A stretch of DNA of 34,146 nucleotides from Candidatus Cryptobacteroides intestinipullorum. Lineage in GTDB: Bacteria; Bacteroidota; Bacteroidia; Bacteroidales; UBA932. Position 1 is the first letter of the stretch; every line of letters begins with the position of its first letter. The translations under genes were made by a program, and so were the position numbers. The DNA lies in assembly GCA_018711225.1 (NCBI GenBank), contig DVIP01000149.1, positions 1 to 34,146 on the forward strand. Direction: 5' to 3'. A model generated the notes under the pieces. The model saw nothing but the letters and a program-made list of their open reading frames with translations. It was not told the origin of the DNA and searched no databases. Positions 17,413-25,000 of the stretch are shown in pieces.

Positions 17413-18210
17413 CTACCAGCTCCCGCTGGCTCCGCCGCCTCCGAAGTCTCCTCCGCCGAATCCTCCGAATCCGCCTCCGAAACCGCCGCTTCCGAAGCCT
17501 CCACTGCCGAATCCCCCGCTGTTATGGCCGGAATTGCCGAGAATGCTTCCGATAATCAGTCCCTTTACGAAATCTCCGTCACCATCGTTCCTGTAGCCTC
17601 CGCCACCCTTGTGGCCGCGCCCTGTGATAGCGAGTATAATGAATATGAGCAGAAACAGCAATATCCACCACATTGAGAAACTGGAATTTTCCCCTTCTTC
17701 AGGTTCGGAAATTTCTCCGGAAGCCAGCTTCATCAGTACGGTGCATGCATCGTCGATACCCCTGTAATAGTCTCCGTACCGGAAGGCAGGTATCATTTCA
17801 TTGTTTATGATTCTCTTGGCGTAAGTGTCCGGAATGGCACCCTCCAGGCCATAGCCGACGCTTATGTTCACCTGTCCCGGTGAATCCGGGGTCTTGGGCT
17901 TGACCAGAATTACGATGCCGTTGTCGAACTTGGCCGAGCCTACCTGCCACTTCATTCCTATTTCCGTTCCGTATTCTGACGGGGAATAGCCTTCCAGGTC
18001 GCTGACTGTCACTACGGCTATCTGATTCGAGGTGCTGTCGCTGAAGGCCGCAAGCTTTTTCTCCAGTGAGGCACACTGTGCGTAGTCCAGGATTCCGGCC
18101 AGGTCGTTCACAAGTCTCGGCGGATACGGTTTGTCGGGTATGGCTGCTGCCTGAAAGGCAAACACATACAGGGCCGTGACTGTGACGGCGTATTTCAGCA
18201 GTTTAAGCAT
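17413..18210 (-). CDS. TPM-domain membrane protein with glycine-rich tail
   Basis: A 265-residue exported protein. A signal peptide (LLKYAVTVTALYVFAFQAAA) precedes a TPM domain (about 28-160: LVNDLAGILDYAQ, IAVVTVSDLEGYSP, GIVILVKPK, VGYGLEGAIPD), then one membrane helix (SMWWILLFLLIFIILAI) and a tail of SGGFGSGGFGGGF-type repeats. This is the YgcG-type arrangement; family members are linked to envelope and photosystem II repair, with weak phosphatase activity reported. An ATG at 18243 would overlap the upstream gene by 26 bases; the chosen start leaves 7 bases and has AAAGGA before it. It is the last gene of the lemA unit and converges on lolA with a 33-base gap in which I see no clear terminator. 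Confidence 0.87.
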   Translation of the reverse strand: MLKLLKYAVTVTALYVFAFQAAAIPDKPYPPRLVNDLAGILDYAQCASLEKKLAAFSDSTSNQIAVVTVSDLEGYSPSEYGTEIGMKWQVGSAKFDNGIVILVKPKTPDSPGQVNISVGYGLEGAIPDTYAKRIINNEMIPAFRYGDYYRGIDDACTVLMKLASGEISEPEEGENSSFSMWWILLFLLIFIILAITGRGHKGGGGYRNDGDGDFVKGLIIGSILGNSGHNSGGFGSGGFGSGGFGGGFGGFGGGDFGGGGASGSW

Positions 18211-18217
18211 CGGAGGA

Positions 18218-18658
18218 TTATCCTTTTTTATATGATATTTCATCGGACTGTTCGTTCACGTCGTCCTTTTCATAAGGGAAGAATGTGCGGAGCTTGAGCC
18301 CTGCCATTTTCACGGCATCGGCCAGACCTTCCGCGTAATTCCCTCTTGAAAAGCATTCCCGCAGATGTCTTGTGACATCGCCCCAGAAATTGTCGGGGAC
18401 GGCATCGTTTATGCCCTTGTCCCCGATAATGGCGAATACTTTCGAATTGCAGGCCACGTATATCAGTACTCCGTTCCTGCTTCTGGTCTTCTCCATACCA
18501 AGCCGGTAGAATACTTCTACGGCTTTCCTGTAGGCATCGCCTTCGCACGTATCATCTATGTGCACGCGTATCTCTCCGGAAGTGTTCCTTTCCGCCTCCC
18601 TGATGGCGGAAACTATCATTTCCTGCTCTTCTTTGCTGAGGAAGTCCTGCGGTTTCAT
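18218..18658 (-). CDS. TPM-domain protein without signal peptide
   Basis: A 146-residue single-domain TPM protein. It begins directly with the domain (FLSKEEQEMIVSAIREAER, TSGEIRVHIDD) and contains RNGVLIYVACNSKVFAIIGDKGI and the closing helix GLADAVKMAGLKL. There is no signal or membrane segment, so it should be cytosolic or bound to its partners, unlike the following TPM gene. The LemA, short TPM, long TPM order is common in Bacteroidota and suggests a complex at the membrane. It lies 32 bases after lemA. A precise function is not known. Confidence 0.88.
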   Translation of the reverse strand: MKPQDFLSKEEQEMIVSAIREAERNTSGEIRVHIDDTCEGDAYRKAVEVFYRLGMEKTRSRNGVLIYVACNSKVFAIIGDKGINDAVPDNFWGDVTRHLRECFSRGNYAEGLADAVKMAGLKLRTFFPYEKDDVNEQSDEISYKKG

Positions 18659-18690
18659 GTGATTGGATTCCGGGGCCGGCCCGGAGATTG

Positions 18691-19272
18691 TCAGAATTCC
18701 ACTTTTGGAGCCTCTGAAGCGTTGGCGTCAGCTTCGAAATACCCTTTCTGGCCGAATCCGAACATTGAGGCCAGAATATTGCGCGGGAACTTGCGCACCA
18801 TGGTATTGTACGCCTTGGCTGTCTCGTTGTATTTTCTTCTTTCAGTCGCTATCCTGTTTTCGGTACCTGCAAGTTCGGCCTGAAGTTCTGAAAAATTCTG
18901 GTTTGCCTTCAGGTCAGGGTAGTTTTCCGAAATGGCCATGAGTCTGCCGAGCGCAGCCCCTATTTCACCCTGGGCTTTCTGGAATGCGGCTATGTTCTCT
19001 TCCGTGAGCTGGTCGGGGTCTACAGTGATCCGGGTAGCCTTGGATCTGGCTTCCACTACGCTTTCGAGAGTCTCCTGTTCATGTTCCGCGTAGCCTTTCA
19101 CTGTCGCCACGAGGTTGGGTATCAGGTCCAGTCTTCTCTGGTACACGTTCTCTACCTGCGACCAGGCGGATTTCACATTCTCTTCGCTTGAAACGAGCCC
19201 GTTGTAGCCGCTTACGGCCCACAAGGCTATGGCTGCGACTATGACTACGATGATAATGATTGCTTTCTTCAT
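18691..19272 (-). CDS. lemA: LemA family protein
   Basis: A 193-residue protein with one N-terminal membrane helix (about 3-20, AIIIIVVIVAAIALWAVSG) and a long helical body outside. The LemA signature is plain: YNGLVSSEENVKSAWSQVEN, then QRRLDLIPNLVATVKGYAEHE, LESVVEARSKAT and a closing YNTMVRKFPRNILASMFGF. LemA proteins are widespread envelope proteins whose role is unsettled. The gene starts 10 bases after the FISUMP lipoprotein gene and is followed by two TPM-domain genes, so the four probably share a transcript from the promoter at 20401-20408. Confidence 0.95.
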   Translation of the reverse strand: MKKAIIIIVVIVAAIALWAVSGYNGLVSSEENVKSAWSQVENVYQRRLDLIPNLVATVKGYAEHEQETLESVVEARSKATRITVDPDQLTEENIAAFQKAQGEIGAALGRLMAISENYPDLKANQNFSELQAELAGTENRIATERRKYNETAKAYNTMVRKFPRNILASMFGFGQKGYFEADANASEAPKVEF

Positions 19273-19282
19273 GTTCTTTTTT

Positions 19283-20350
19283 TTATTTTACACATCTGAC
19301 TGTGGTGGCAAAGGATTCTTTCGGCGTGGATGACAGCTGCATCACAGGAGCGTCCCAATAGATATACCTGATATATGCCTGGTCATTTTCGTCCGGATTT
19401 TCGTCTCCTGTCCAGAATGCGGCGTAGCGGTAGGCGGTATCGAAATACCCTGCCTTTCCGTCGGGAGTGACAGTGATATTCGCGAATCCGCAAGGCAGAA
19501 CCGACAGCCCTGATTCATTCGTGATTTTCACGTCCGGCCAGTATTCCCACATCGGGTTGTCTTCCGAATTGAATTTGGCGTCGACCATTAATGCTCCGGT
19601 GATGCCTGCGAAATCTCCGTAAGGGTCCGTAAACATTTCGTCCCCTGACTTCACGTATGTGTTGGCGAGGGCCATCCAGTCATCGGCATCCGGCAGTCTC
19701 CAGCCGTCCGGACATGCTGAAACAGCCTCTGACCATGTGTAATACAGTCCGAATATGTCGGTCATGGCAGATGCATTGTCGTATGGGAGTCCCGTAGGGA
19801 CATCTTCGGTACCTGCATAGGCGAGGTTCTCCGAAAACCATTCCGTATCCCCGACCTTGACTGTCCTGTAAATCTTGTTGTCTCTCGGGTCGGTAAAATA
19901 TGAGAAACTGCCTGCGTATCCCAGTGTGGTGTCAATAACGCTTTCCCTGACATTCACGGTGGTGACATATCTGGATGAAGATGTCGAATAATATCCTGAG
20001 GCGAATGCCGTACAGCTGACGGTGAATGTCCCCAGGCTGTCAGGTGTCGTGAATGTGTATTCCCCGGTGGCGGTGACAGGGTCCGATTCCGTTTTGGTAG
20101 TGTCGTTCTGTTCTGTCACGGAAGACACGGTCCAGTAATATCCGAATCCTCTTCCTTCCGGATGCGACACTCCAGACGGGGTGACTGTTATGCTCTCGTT
20201 TTCAAAAGCGTATGATTTCATCTCGAATCTCAGCTGTCCGCCAAGTGACGGGAGCATTTCCTCGTCAGAATTATCCTTTTTACATGATACGGCGGCTGCC
20301 ACTGACATTGCGACAGCGATTATAATCCTTATATTTTTTGAAAATGTCAT
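19283..20350 (-). CDS. FISUMP-domain surface lipoprotein
   Basis: A 355-residue lipoprotein: the signal peptide ends in the lipobox AAVSC with the lipidated cysteine at 23. Residues about 35-135 look like an immunoglobulin/PKD-like domain (FGYYWTVSS, GTFTVSCTAFASGYY). The C-terminal 200 residues are the Fibrobacter succinogenes major paralogous domain (FISUMP, TIGR02145): DPRDNKIYRTVKVGDTEWF, SENLAYAG, GLYYTWSEAVSACPDGWRLP and a closing TTVRCVK. Such proteins are usually surface exposed; binding partners are unknown. It is the first gene of the lemA/TPM unit, which is an unusual partner. Confidence 0.9.
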   Translation of the reverse strand: MTFSKNIRIIIAVAMSVAAAVSCKKDNSDEEMLPSLGGQLRFEMKSYAFENESITVTPSGVSHPEGRGFGYYWTVSSVTEQNDTTKTESDPVTATGEYTFTTPDSLGTFTVSCTAFASGYYSTSSSRYVTTVNVRESVIDTTLGYAGSFSYFTDPRDNKIYRTVKVGDTEWFSENLAYAGTEDVPTGLPYDNASAMTDIFGLYYTWSEAVSACPDGWRLPDADDWMALANTYVKSGDEMFTDPYGDFAGITGALMVDAKFNSEDNPMWEYWPDVKITNESGLSVLPCGFANITVTPDGKAGYFDTAYRYAAFWTGDENPDENDQAYIRYIYWDAPVMQLSSTPKESFATTVRCVK

Positions 20351-20400
20351 TTTCTTTCCGGTGTATTTGTCATTATGCCCAGTGCATAATCTCCAATTTG

Positions 20401-20408
20401 CAAATATA
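20401..20408 (-). promoter_or_regulatory. -7 box of the FISUMP-lemA-TPM unit
   Basis: The minus strand reads TATATTTG, an exact TAnnTTTG. No TTG is found 19-21 bases upstream. The predicted leader is about 45 bases. It diverges from the apbE promoter. Confidence 0.5.
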
Positions 20409-20459
20409 TGAAATATTTCTTTCCATTGCCATCCATCCCCGGCGATTCATGAAAAGTTG

Positions 20460-20491
20460 TTGCCGTACTTCATGTTTAATCTCTATATTTG
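20460..20491 (+). promoter_or_regulatory. Promoter of apbE
   Basis: A -7 box TATATTTG (20484-20491) has a TTG at 20460-20462 with a 21-base spacer. Transcription would start near 20497, about 32 bases before the apbE ATG. Confidence 0.62.
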
Positions 20492-20528
20492 CAATCAGGA
20501 CCTGATAGAATAACACCATTCATACAAT

Positions 20529-21605
20529 ATGAAACTGAAATCATTGCTGCCGGCAGTTTTATGCCTTGTGACTGCCGCCTGCTCGTCGGGAGACCGGTAT
20601 ATAGCCATATCCGGATATGCACAGGGAGGAACATATTCCGTAAAACTGAATCTGAACGGACCCGATGGAAGAATCCGGGAGAGTCCGGATAATATAAAGA
20701 AAGGCATAGACTCGGTGCTTGCTGCCATAGACAATTCTGTCTCAGGCTATAACAAGGGATCCTTGCTGAGCCGTTTCAATGCCGGCGAGAAGATTGTGCC
20801 TGACGATATTTTCAGGAATATTTACAAGGCGTCCTATAAATATTATGTGGAGTCTGACGGCTGTTTCGACGTTTCCTGCGCCCCGCTTTTCGATATATGG
20901 GGTTTCGGCTTCACGTCTGATTCCCTGCCTTCGAGGGACCGGATAGAAGAGGTCATGGCTTCCGTAGGCATGGAGAGGCTTGCCGATACTCTGGTTACCG
21001 ACAGCGAGGGGTTCGCATCTCCTTCGTCCCAGCTGCTTGCGCGAGAGAGCGGAAATGATCCGGAAATCCTGCCGGAACTGAATTTCAATGCCATAGCCCA
21101 GGGGTATTCGTGCGATCTGGTGGCCGGCTACCTTCATTCTCTCGGAGTCAGCCAGATGCTGGTGGATATCGGGGGTGAAATTTATTGCGAAGGTCTGAAT
21201 CCTTCCGGGAAGCCGTGGGGCATAGGTCTGGATCGTCCTCTGGACGGAAACAATGTCCCCGGCCAGGACCTTCAGGGGATTTTCAGGGCAGGCCCTGAGC
21301 CTTGCGGCGTAGTCACTTCCGGAAATTACAGGAAATATTATGTCAGGGACGGAAAGAAATACGCCCATACCATAGACCCGCGGACAGGATATCCGGTCAC
21401 CCATTCGCTTCTTTGCGCTACAATCATCGCCCCTGATGCCACGGAAGCCGATGCGCTTGCTACATATTGCATGGTGATAGGTCTGGAGGAATCGAAGAAG
21501 TTCATTCTTTCCCGTCCCGACCTTGAAGGCTGCCTGGTTTATGACGAGGACGGTGTCCTGAAAACCTGGACTTCGGACGGCCTGAAATTCGAAAGCCTGG
21601 ACTAG
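20529..21605 (+). CDS. apbE: FAD:protein FMN transferase, lipoprotein
   Basis: A 358-residue lipoprotein (lipobox VTAAC, C18) that attaches FMN through a phosphodiester to Thr/Ser of target proteins such as the Rnf and Na+-NQR subunits, outside the inner membrane. Family motifs in order: YAQGGTYSV near residue 30, FDVSCAPLFDIWGF, LNFNAIAQGYSCDLV, VDIGGEIYCEG, KPWGIGLDRP, then KYAHTIDPRTGYPV and TEADALATYCMVIG with the magnesium-binding Asp/Thr region. No flavoprotein target is encoded next to it. It has its own promoter and ends 20 bases from the convergent comEC gene. Confidence 0.95.
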   Translation: MKLKSLLPAVLCLVTAACSSGDRYIAISGYAQGGTYSVKLNLNGPDGRIRESPDNIKKGIDSVLAAIDNSVSGYNKGSLLSRFNAGEKIVPDDIFRNIYKASYKYYVESDGCFDVSCAPLFDIWGFGFTSDSLPSRDRIEEVMASVGMERLADTLVTDSEGFASPSSQLLARESGNDPEILPELNFNAIAQGYSCDLVAGYLHSLGVSQMLVDIGGEIYCEGLNPSGKPWGIGLDRPLDGNNVPGQDLQGIFRAGPEPCGVVTSGNYRKYYVRDGKKYAHTIDPRTGYPVTHSLLCATIIAPDATEADALATYCMVIGLEESKKFILSRPDLEGCLVYDEDGVLKTWTSDGLKFESLD

Positions 21606-21625
21606 GTCTCCCTGTGGCGGACATT

Positions 21626-22732
21626 TTACGGGAGTGTGCAGATGATTTCAAGGCACCTGATGACTGACTCCGTGCTGAAGTCAATGGCCCGGATCAGGAT
21701 TGCCGGACAGATTCCCATTTCATGGAGGAATACAGCCAGAATCGCGACAGGCATCAGTGCAGATGTCGGAGGTATCGCTATCAGGTTGGTAATGATGAAG
21801 TAGACGGGTGCCGAGCCAAAAAGGAACCAGGCGAGAGGCCCCGTGAATGCCTGGCAGGATATGGACATGGCCGCACTGTCCCATACTTTTTTCAGGACCG
21901 GGACCGGGGCAGGGTAGAGGTCTCTGAGAACCGGGTACAGGAAATAAATCCCGCACATTGCCAGATAGGAAAGCTGGAAACTGGCAGAAGTGATGACGCC
22001 GGGATTCAGCGCACACTGGACCGTCATGCCGAAGCACAGGATGCCGGCAGCGTTCGCTTTCCTGCCTGTCATCAGAGCCGTCTCCCTGAGCAGAATGAAC
22101 AGAAAGGCCCTGACTATGGACGGCGATGAGCCCGTCATTACCGAATAGAACAGGGTGGATGCTATTATGACCGTGAATCTCGCGATATCAGCCTTCCGCG
22201 ATTTGCCCAGAACCGACAATATTTTCGACAAGATGAGATAAATGACCGCAAGGTGCATTCCTGACAATGCCAGTATGTGCGAGGCTCCGCTGTCCCTGAA
22301 CGCCGTCTTTATCTTCAGCGGCACGTCAGACTGGTCTCCCGTGACAAGTGCCTTTATGAGTGCGTTGCTTCCATAATCTCTGAGAGGCAGCGAGTCTATC
22401 CCCGATTTCAGCCATGCGGCTGCCGGAGCCGTGATTCTTTCCGCCGGACCTCTGTCTTCATGCCCGTATTCGGATATTCCCGTGAGCCGGTGCACCGACC
22501 AGCAGAAGACACCGCAGCAGAATACTGCCGACATGGCGAGAAATCTCTTCACCGTACTGTCTGCGGATATGCAGACGGCACAGGCAAGCCCAAGCCCCAG
22601 AAGCATTGACAGTGCGGAGGTAACATACAGACTCTCCGAAAATGAAAATCCCCGGCCGCAAATGAAAATTCCGGTAACGGTACCGGCGCAGAATGGCAAT
22701 GCATACAGCACAGACTCCTTCCCCTCTACCAT
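21626..22732 (-). CDS. comEC: Minimal ComEC/Rec2-family membrane channel
   Basis: A 368-residue membrane protein with the ComEC competence domain: DSGASHILALSGMHLAVIY (the family hallmark), then SVMTGSSPSIVRAFLFILLRE and further helices. Full ComEC proteins are usually about 700 residues or more, with an N-terminal OB-fold (DUF4131) and a C-terminal metallo-beta-lactamase-like nuclease. Both are missing: two helices and a short loop lead straight into the channel, and the protein ends soon after the last helices. No frameshift or leftover domain is visible on either side. In transforming bacteria ComEC passes single-stranded DNA into the cell; whether this short form does is open. It is divergent from ackA. 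Confidence 0.85.
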   Translation of the reverse strand: MVEGKESVLYALPFCAGTVTGIFICGRGFSFSESLYVTSALSMLLGLGLACAVCISADSTVKRFLAMSAVFCCGVFCWSVHRLTGISEYGHEDRGPAERITAPAAAWLKSGIDSLPLRDYGSNALIKALVTGDQSDVPLKIKTAFRDSGASHILALSGMHLAVIYLILSKILSVLGKSRKADIARFTVIIASTLFYSVMTGSSPSIVRAFLFILLRETALMTGRKANAAGILCFGMTVQCALNPGVITSASFQLSYLAMCGIYFLYPVLRDLYPAPVPVLKKVWDSAAMSISCQAFTGPLAWFLFGSAPVYFIITNLIAIPPTSALMPVAILAVFLHEMGICPAILIRAIDFSTESVIRCLEIICTLP

Positions 22733-22750
22733 TTTCTGAAAAATTAGCGC

Positions 22751-22769
22751 ACAAGAATCTTATTCTTGT
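22751..22769. repeat. Inverted repeat between comEC and ackA
   Basis: ACAAGAAT-CTT-ATTCTTGT is a perfect 8-base inverted repeat with a 3-base centre. It lies upstream of the ackA -33 element and within the likely comEC leader, so it could be an operator or an RNA hairpin. No regulator gene adjoins it. Confidence 0.45.
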
Positions 22770-22777
22770 TATGAATT

Positions 22778-22810
22778 TTTGCGAAAGTACTCATTATTTT
22801 TATAACTTTG
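22778..22810 (+). promoter_or_regulatory. Promoter of the ackA-ptb-buk operon
   Basis: TTTG (22778-22781), a 21-base spacer and TAACTTTG (22803-22810) match both Bacteroidota promoter elements. The leader would be about 43 AT-rich bases with no Shine-Dalgarno sequence. Confidence 0.75.
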
Positions 22811-22858
22811 CGCTGATATCGGAAAAAACGCAACAGATTACAATTTATTTTTTTATAT

Positions 22859-24073
22859 ATGATTATCCTAGTTTTGAATTGTGGAAGTTCGTCCCTGAAG
22901 TACCAGCTTCTGGATATGAAAGGCGATGAAGTATTCGACCTCTTGGCGAAAGGCCTTGTGGAAAGAATCGGAATGGAAGCAGGCTGCATCAAGCACCAGA
23001 CATCCGGAAAAGAAAAATATGTCAGGGAAATGCCTATCCCGGACCATACCGTGGGCATAAAGGCTGTCCTTGACGCCCTTCTCGACAAGGAATACGGAGC
23101 ACTCACTACCCTTGAGGATATCGAGGCTGTGGGACACCGTGTGGTACATGGCGGCGAGGAATTCTTCTGCAGCAAGCTCATAGACGATGATGTCATTGCG
23201 GAAATAGAGAAATGTGCTGATCTGGCTCCGCTTCACAATCCGGCCAATCTTCTGGGTATCAAGGCTGTATCTGAGGTGCTCCCTACTGTTCCTCAGGTCG
23301 CCGTGTTCGATACCGCTTTCCATCAGACCATGCCTTCGTATGCCTACATGTACGCCCTTCCGTACGAGTATTACGAAAAATACAGGATCCGCAGATACGG
23401 ATTCCACGGCACGAGCCACAAATATGTCTCCGCGAAGGGGGCCAGGTTTACCGGACTGGAACTGGAGAACTCCAAGATAATCACCTGCCATCTCGGAAAC
23501 GGAAGTTCCATCACTGCCATTGCGAACGGCAAGTCCATCGACACTTCCATGGGTTTCACTCCGCTTGAGGGCATAATCATGGGAACCAGGTGCGGCTGCA
23601 TTGACCCTGAAATAGTGACATATCTGCAGGAAAAGGAGAACCTTTCTGCGGAAGAGGTGAATACAGTGCTGAACAAGAAGAGCGGATTCCTCGGACTTTC
23701 CTGCATATCATCCGATGCCAGGGATCTCAACGATGCCGCCAATGCCGGAGACAAGAAGGCTAAACTGACACTGAAAAAGCTGGTGTACGACATCACCAAG
23801 TACATAGGCGCATACACGGCCGCCATGAACGGCGTGGATCTGATAGTGTTTACGGGAGGAATAGGGGAGAACAACAGCCGCCTGCGCAGAAGGGTGTGCG
23901 AAAACCTGTCCTATCTCGGACTCAAGTTCGACTATGAGGCCAATGTGGCTATCGGGAAAGACACACTTATCTCACTTCCTGATTCCAAGGTCAAGGTCGC
24001 TGTCATCACGACGAACGAGGAACTGGTTATCGCCCAGGACACCATGCATATAGTTACCGAAAACAATCAATAA
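22859..24073 (+). CDS. ackA: Acetate kinase
   Basis: A 404-residue cytosolic ASKHA-fold kinase that turns acetyl phosphate and ADP into acetate and ATP, the last step of acetate fermentation. Signature 1 (VLNCGSSSLKYQ, residues 5-16) and signature 2 (HLGNGSSITAIANGKSID) are intact, as are GHRVVHGG, DTAFHQTMP and FTGGIGENN. The usual GTRSGDIDP reads GTRCGCIDP, a mild change near the active site. It heads an operon whose second gene is a phosphate butyryltransferase, 12 bases on, where acetate kinases are commonly paired with phosphate acetyltransferase (pta). Confidence 0.97.
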   Translation: MIILVLNCGSSSLKYQLLDMKGDEVFDLLAKGLVERIGMEAGCIKHQTSGKEKYVREMPIPDHTVGIKAVLDALLDKEYGALTTLEDIEAVGHRVVHGGEEFFCSKLIDDDVIAEIEKCADLAPLHNPANLLGIKAVSEVLPTVPQVAVFDTAFHQTMPSYAYMYALPYEYYEKYRIRRYGFHGTSHKYVSAKGARFTGLELENSKIITCHLGNGSSITAIANGKSIDTSMGFTPLEGIIMGTRCGCIDPEIVTYLQEKENLSAEEVNTVLNKKSGFLGLSCISSDARDLNDAANAGDKKAKLTLKKLVYDITKYIGAYTAAMNGVDLIVFTGGIGENNSRLRRRVCENLSYLGLKFDYEANVAIGKDTLISLPDSKVKVAVITTNEELVIAQDTMHIVTENNQ

Positions 24074-24085
24074 AAAGCTTGTACA

Positions 24086-24994
24086 ATGATTACGAAATTC
24101 GAAGATATCTTCGCCGCACTTGCCGGCAGAGGAACCAAGAAAAGAATGATAGCAGCCTGGGGTGTGGACGGGCATACTATATCTGCGGCAGCGAAGGCTG
24201 TAGAGATGGGAATGATCGAGGCTACCCTCGTAGGTGACGAGAACCTTATCAGGGAACAGTGCGAGAAAGAGAATATCGACATCGCCAGATTCACCATTAT
24301 CCATAACCCTTCGGAACTTCCTGCAGTAGCTCAGGCCGTGACAATGGTTAACCAGGGCATGGGGGATATCCTCATGAAAGGCCTCTGCAGCACGGACAAG
24401 TTCATGCGCGCCATTCTGAACAAGGAAACGGGACTTCTCCCTCCGAAGGCCGTGCTGAGCCATGTGTCCGTGATACAGAATCCGAATTATCACAAACTCA
24501 TCATCCTGGGAGACATGGCGGTCATCCCTCTTCCTGACCTTGCCCAGAAGAAGGCTATCCTGAATTATCTGGTGAATACCGCCCATTCCATGGGTATCGA
24601 ATGCCCGAAGGTGGCCATTCTCGCCGCTACGGAGCAGATGCTTGAGAAGATGCCTGCCTGCGTCGAAGCAGCAGTTCTGGCGAAGAAGGTGGATCGCGGG
24701 GAGATCAAGGGCTGCATAGCTGACGGCCCTCTTGCCCTCGATGTGGCCATAGATTCCGAGTCCGTAGCCATCAAGCATCTTGTAAGCCCTGTTGCCGGCG
24801 ATGCAGACTGTCTGCTTTTCCCTAACATAGAATCCGCGAACGTATTCTATAAGACCAATTCGAAACTGGCAGCCGGCGTCAAGCAGGCCGGAATGGTAGT
24901 GGGAGCGAAAGTGCCTTGCGTGCTTTCAAGCCGCGCCGACAGTATTGATACCAAACTGAATTCCATAGCTATTGCTGCAATGGCCGCTAAATAG
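24086..24994 (+). CDS. ptb: Phosphate butyryltransferase (phosphate acyltransferase family)
   Basis: A 302-residue enzyme that exchanges CoA of an acyl-CoA for phosphate, giving butyryl phosphate or a branched relative. Features shared with Ptb and Pta are the start of the Rossmann-like domain (KKRMIAAWGVDGHTISAAAKA), DILMKGLCSTDKFMRAIL, ADGPLALDVAIDSESVAIK and GDADCLLFPNIESANVFYKT. Its length of about 300 fits Ptb rather than the longer Pta types, and the next gene is butyrate kinase, 6 bases on. Specificity for acetyl-, butyryl-, isobutyryl- or isovaleryl-CoA cannot be read from sequence. Confidence 0.93.
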   Translation: MITKFEDIFAALAGRGTKKRMIAAWGVDGHTISAAAKAVEMGMIEATLVGDENLIREQCEKENIDIARFTIIHNPSELPAVAQAVTMVNQGMGDILMKGLCSTDKFMRAILNKETGLLPPKAVLSHVSVIQNPNYHKLIILGDMAVIPLPDLAQKKAILNYLVNTAHSMGIECPKVAILAATEQMLEKMPACVEAAVLAKKVDRGEIKGCIADGPLALDVAIDSESVAIKHLVSPVAGDADCLLFPNIESANVFYKTNSKLAAGVKQAGMVVGAKVPCVLSSRADSIDTKLNSIAIAAMAAK

Positions 24995-25000
24995 TCCGAC

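Noticed and set aside
17413..17520. Repetitive DNA resembling a tandem array
   Set aside because: It encodes the Gly/Phe/Ser-rich tail of the TPM membrane protein; the periodicity comes from the protein repeats.
20489..20692. 67-codon frame overlapping the apbE start
   Set aside because: It overlaps the apbE promoter and signal sequence in another frame and resembles nothing.
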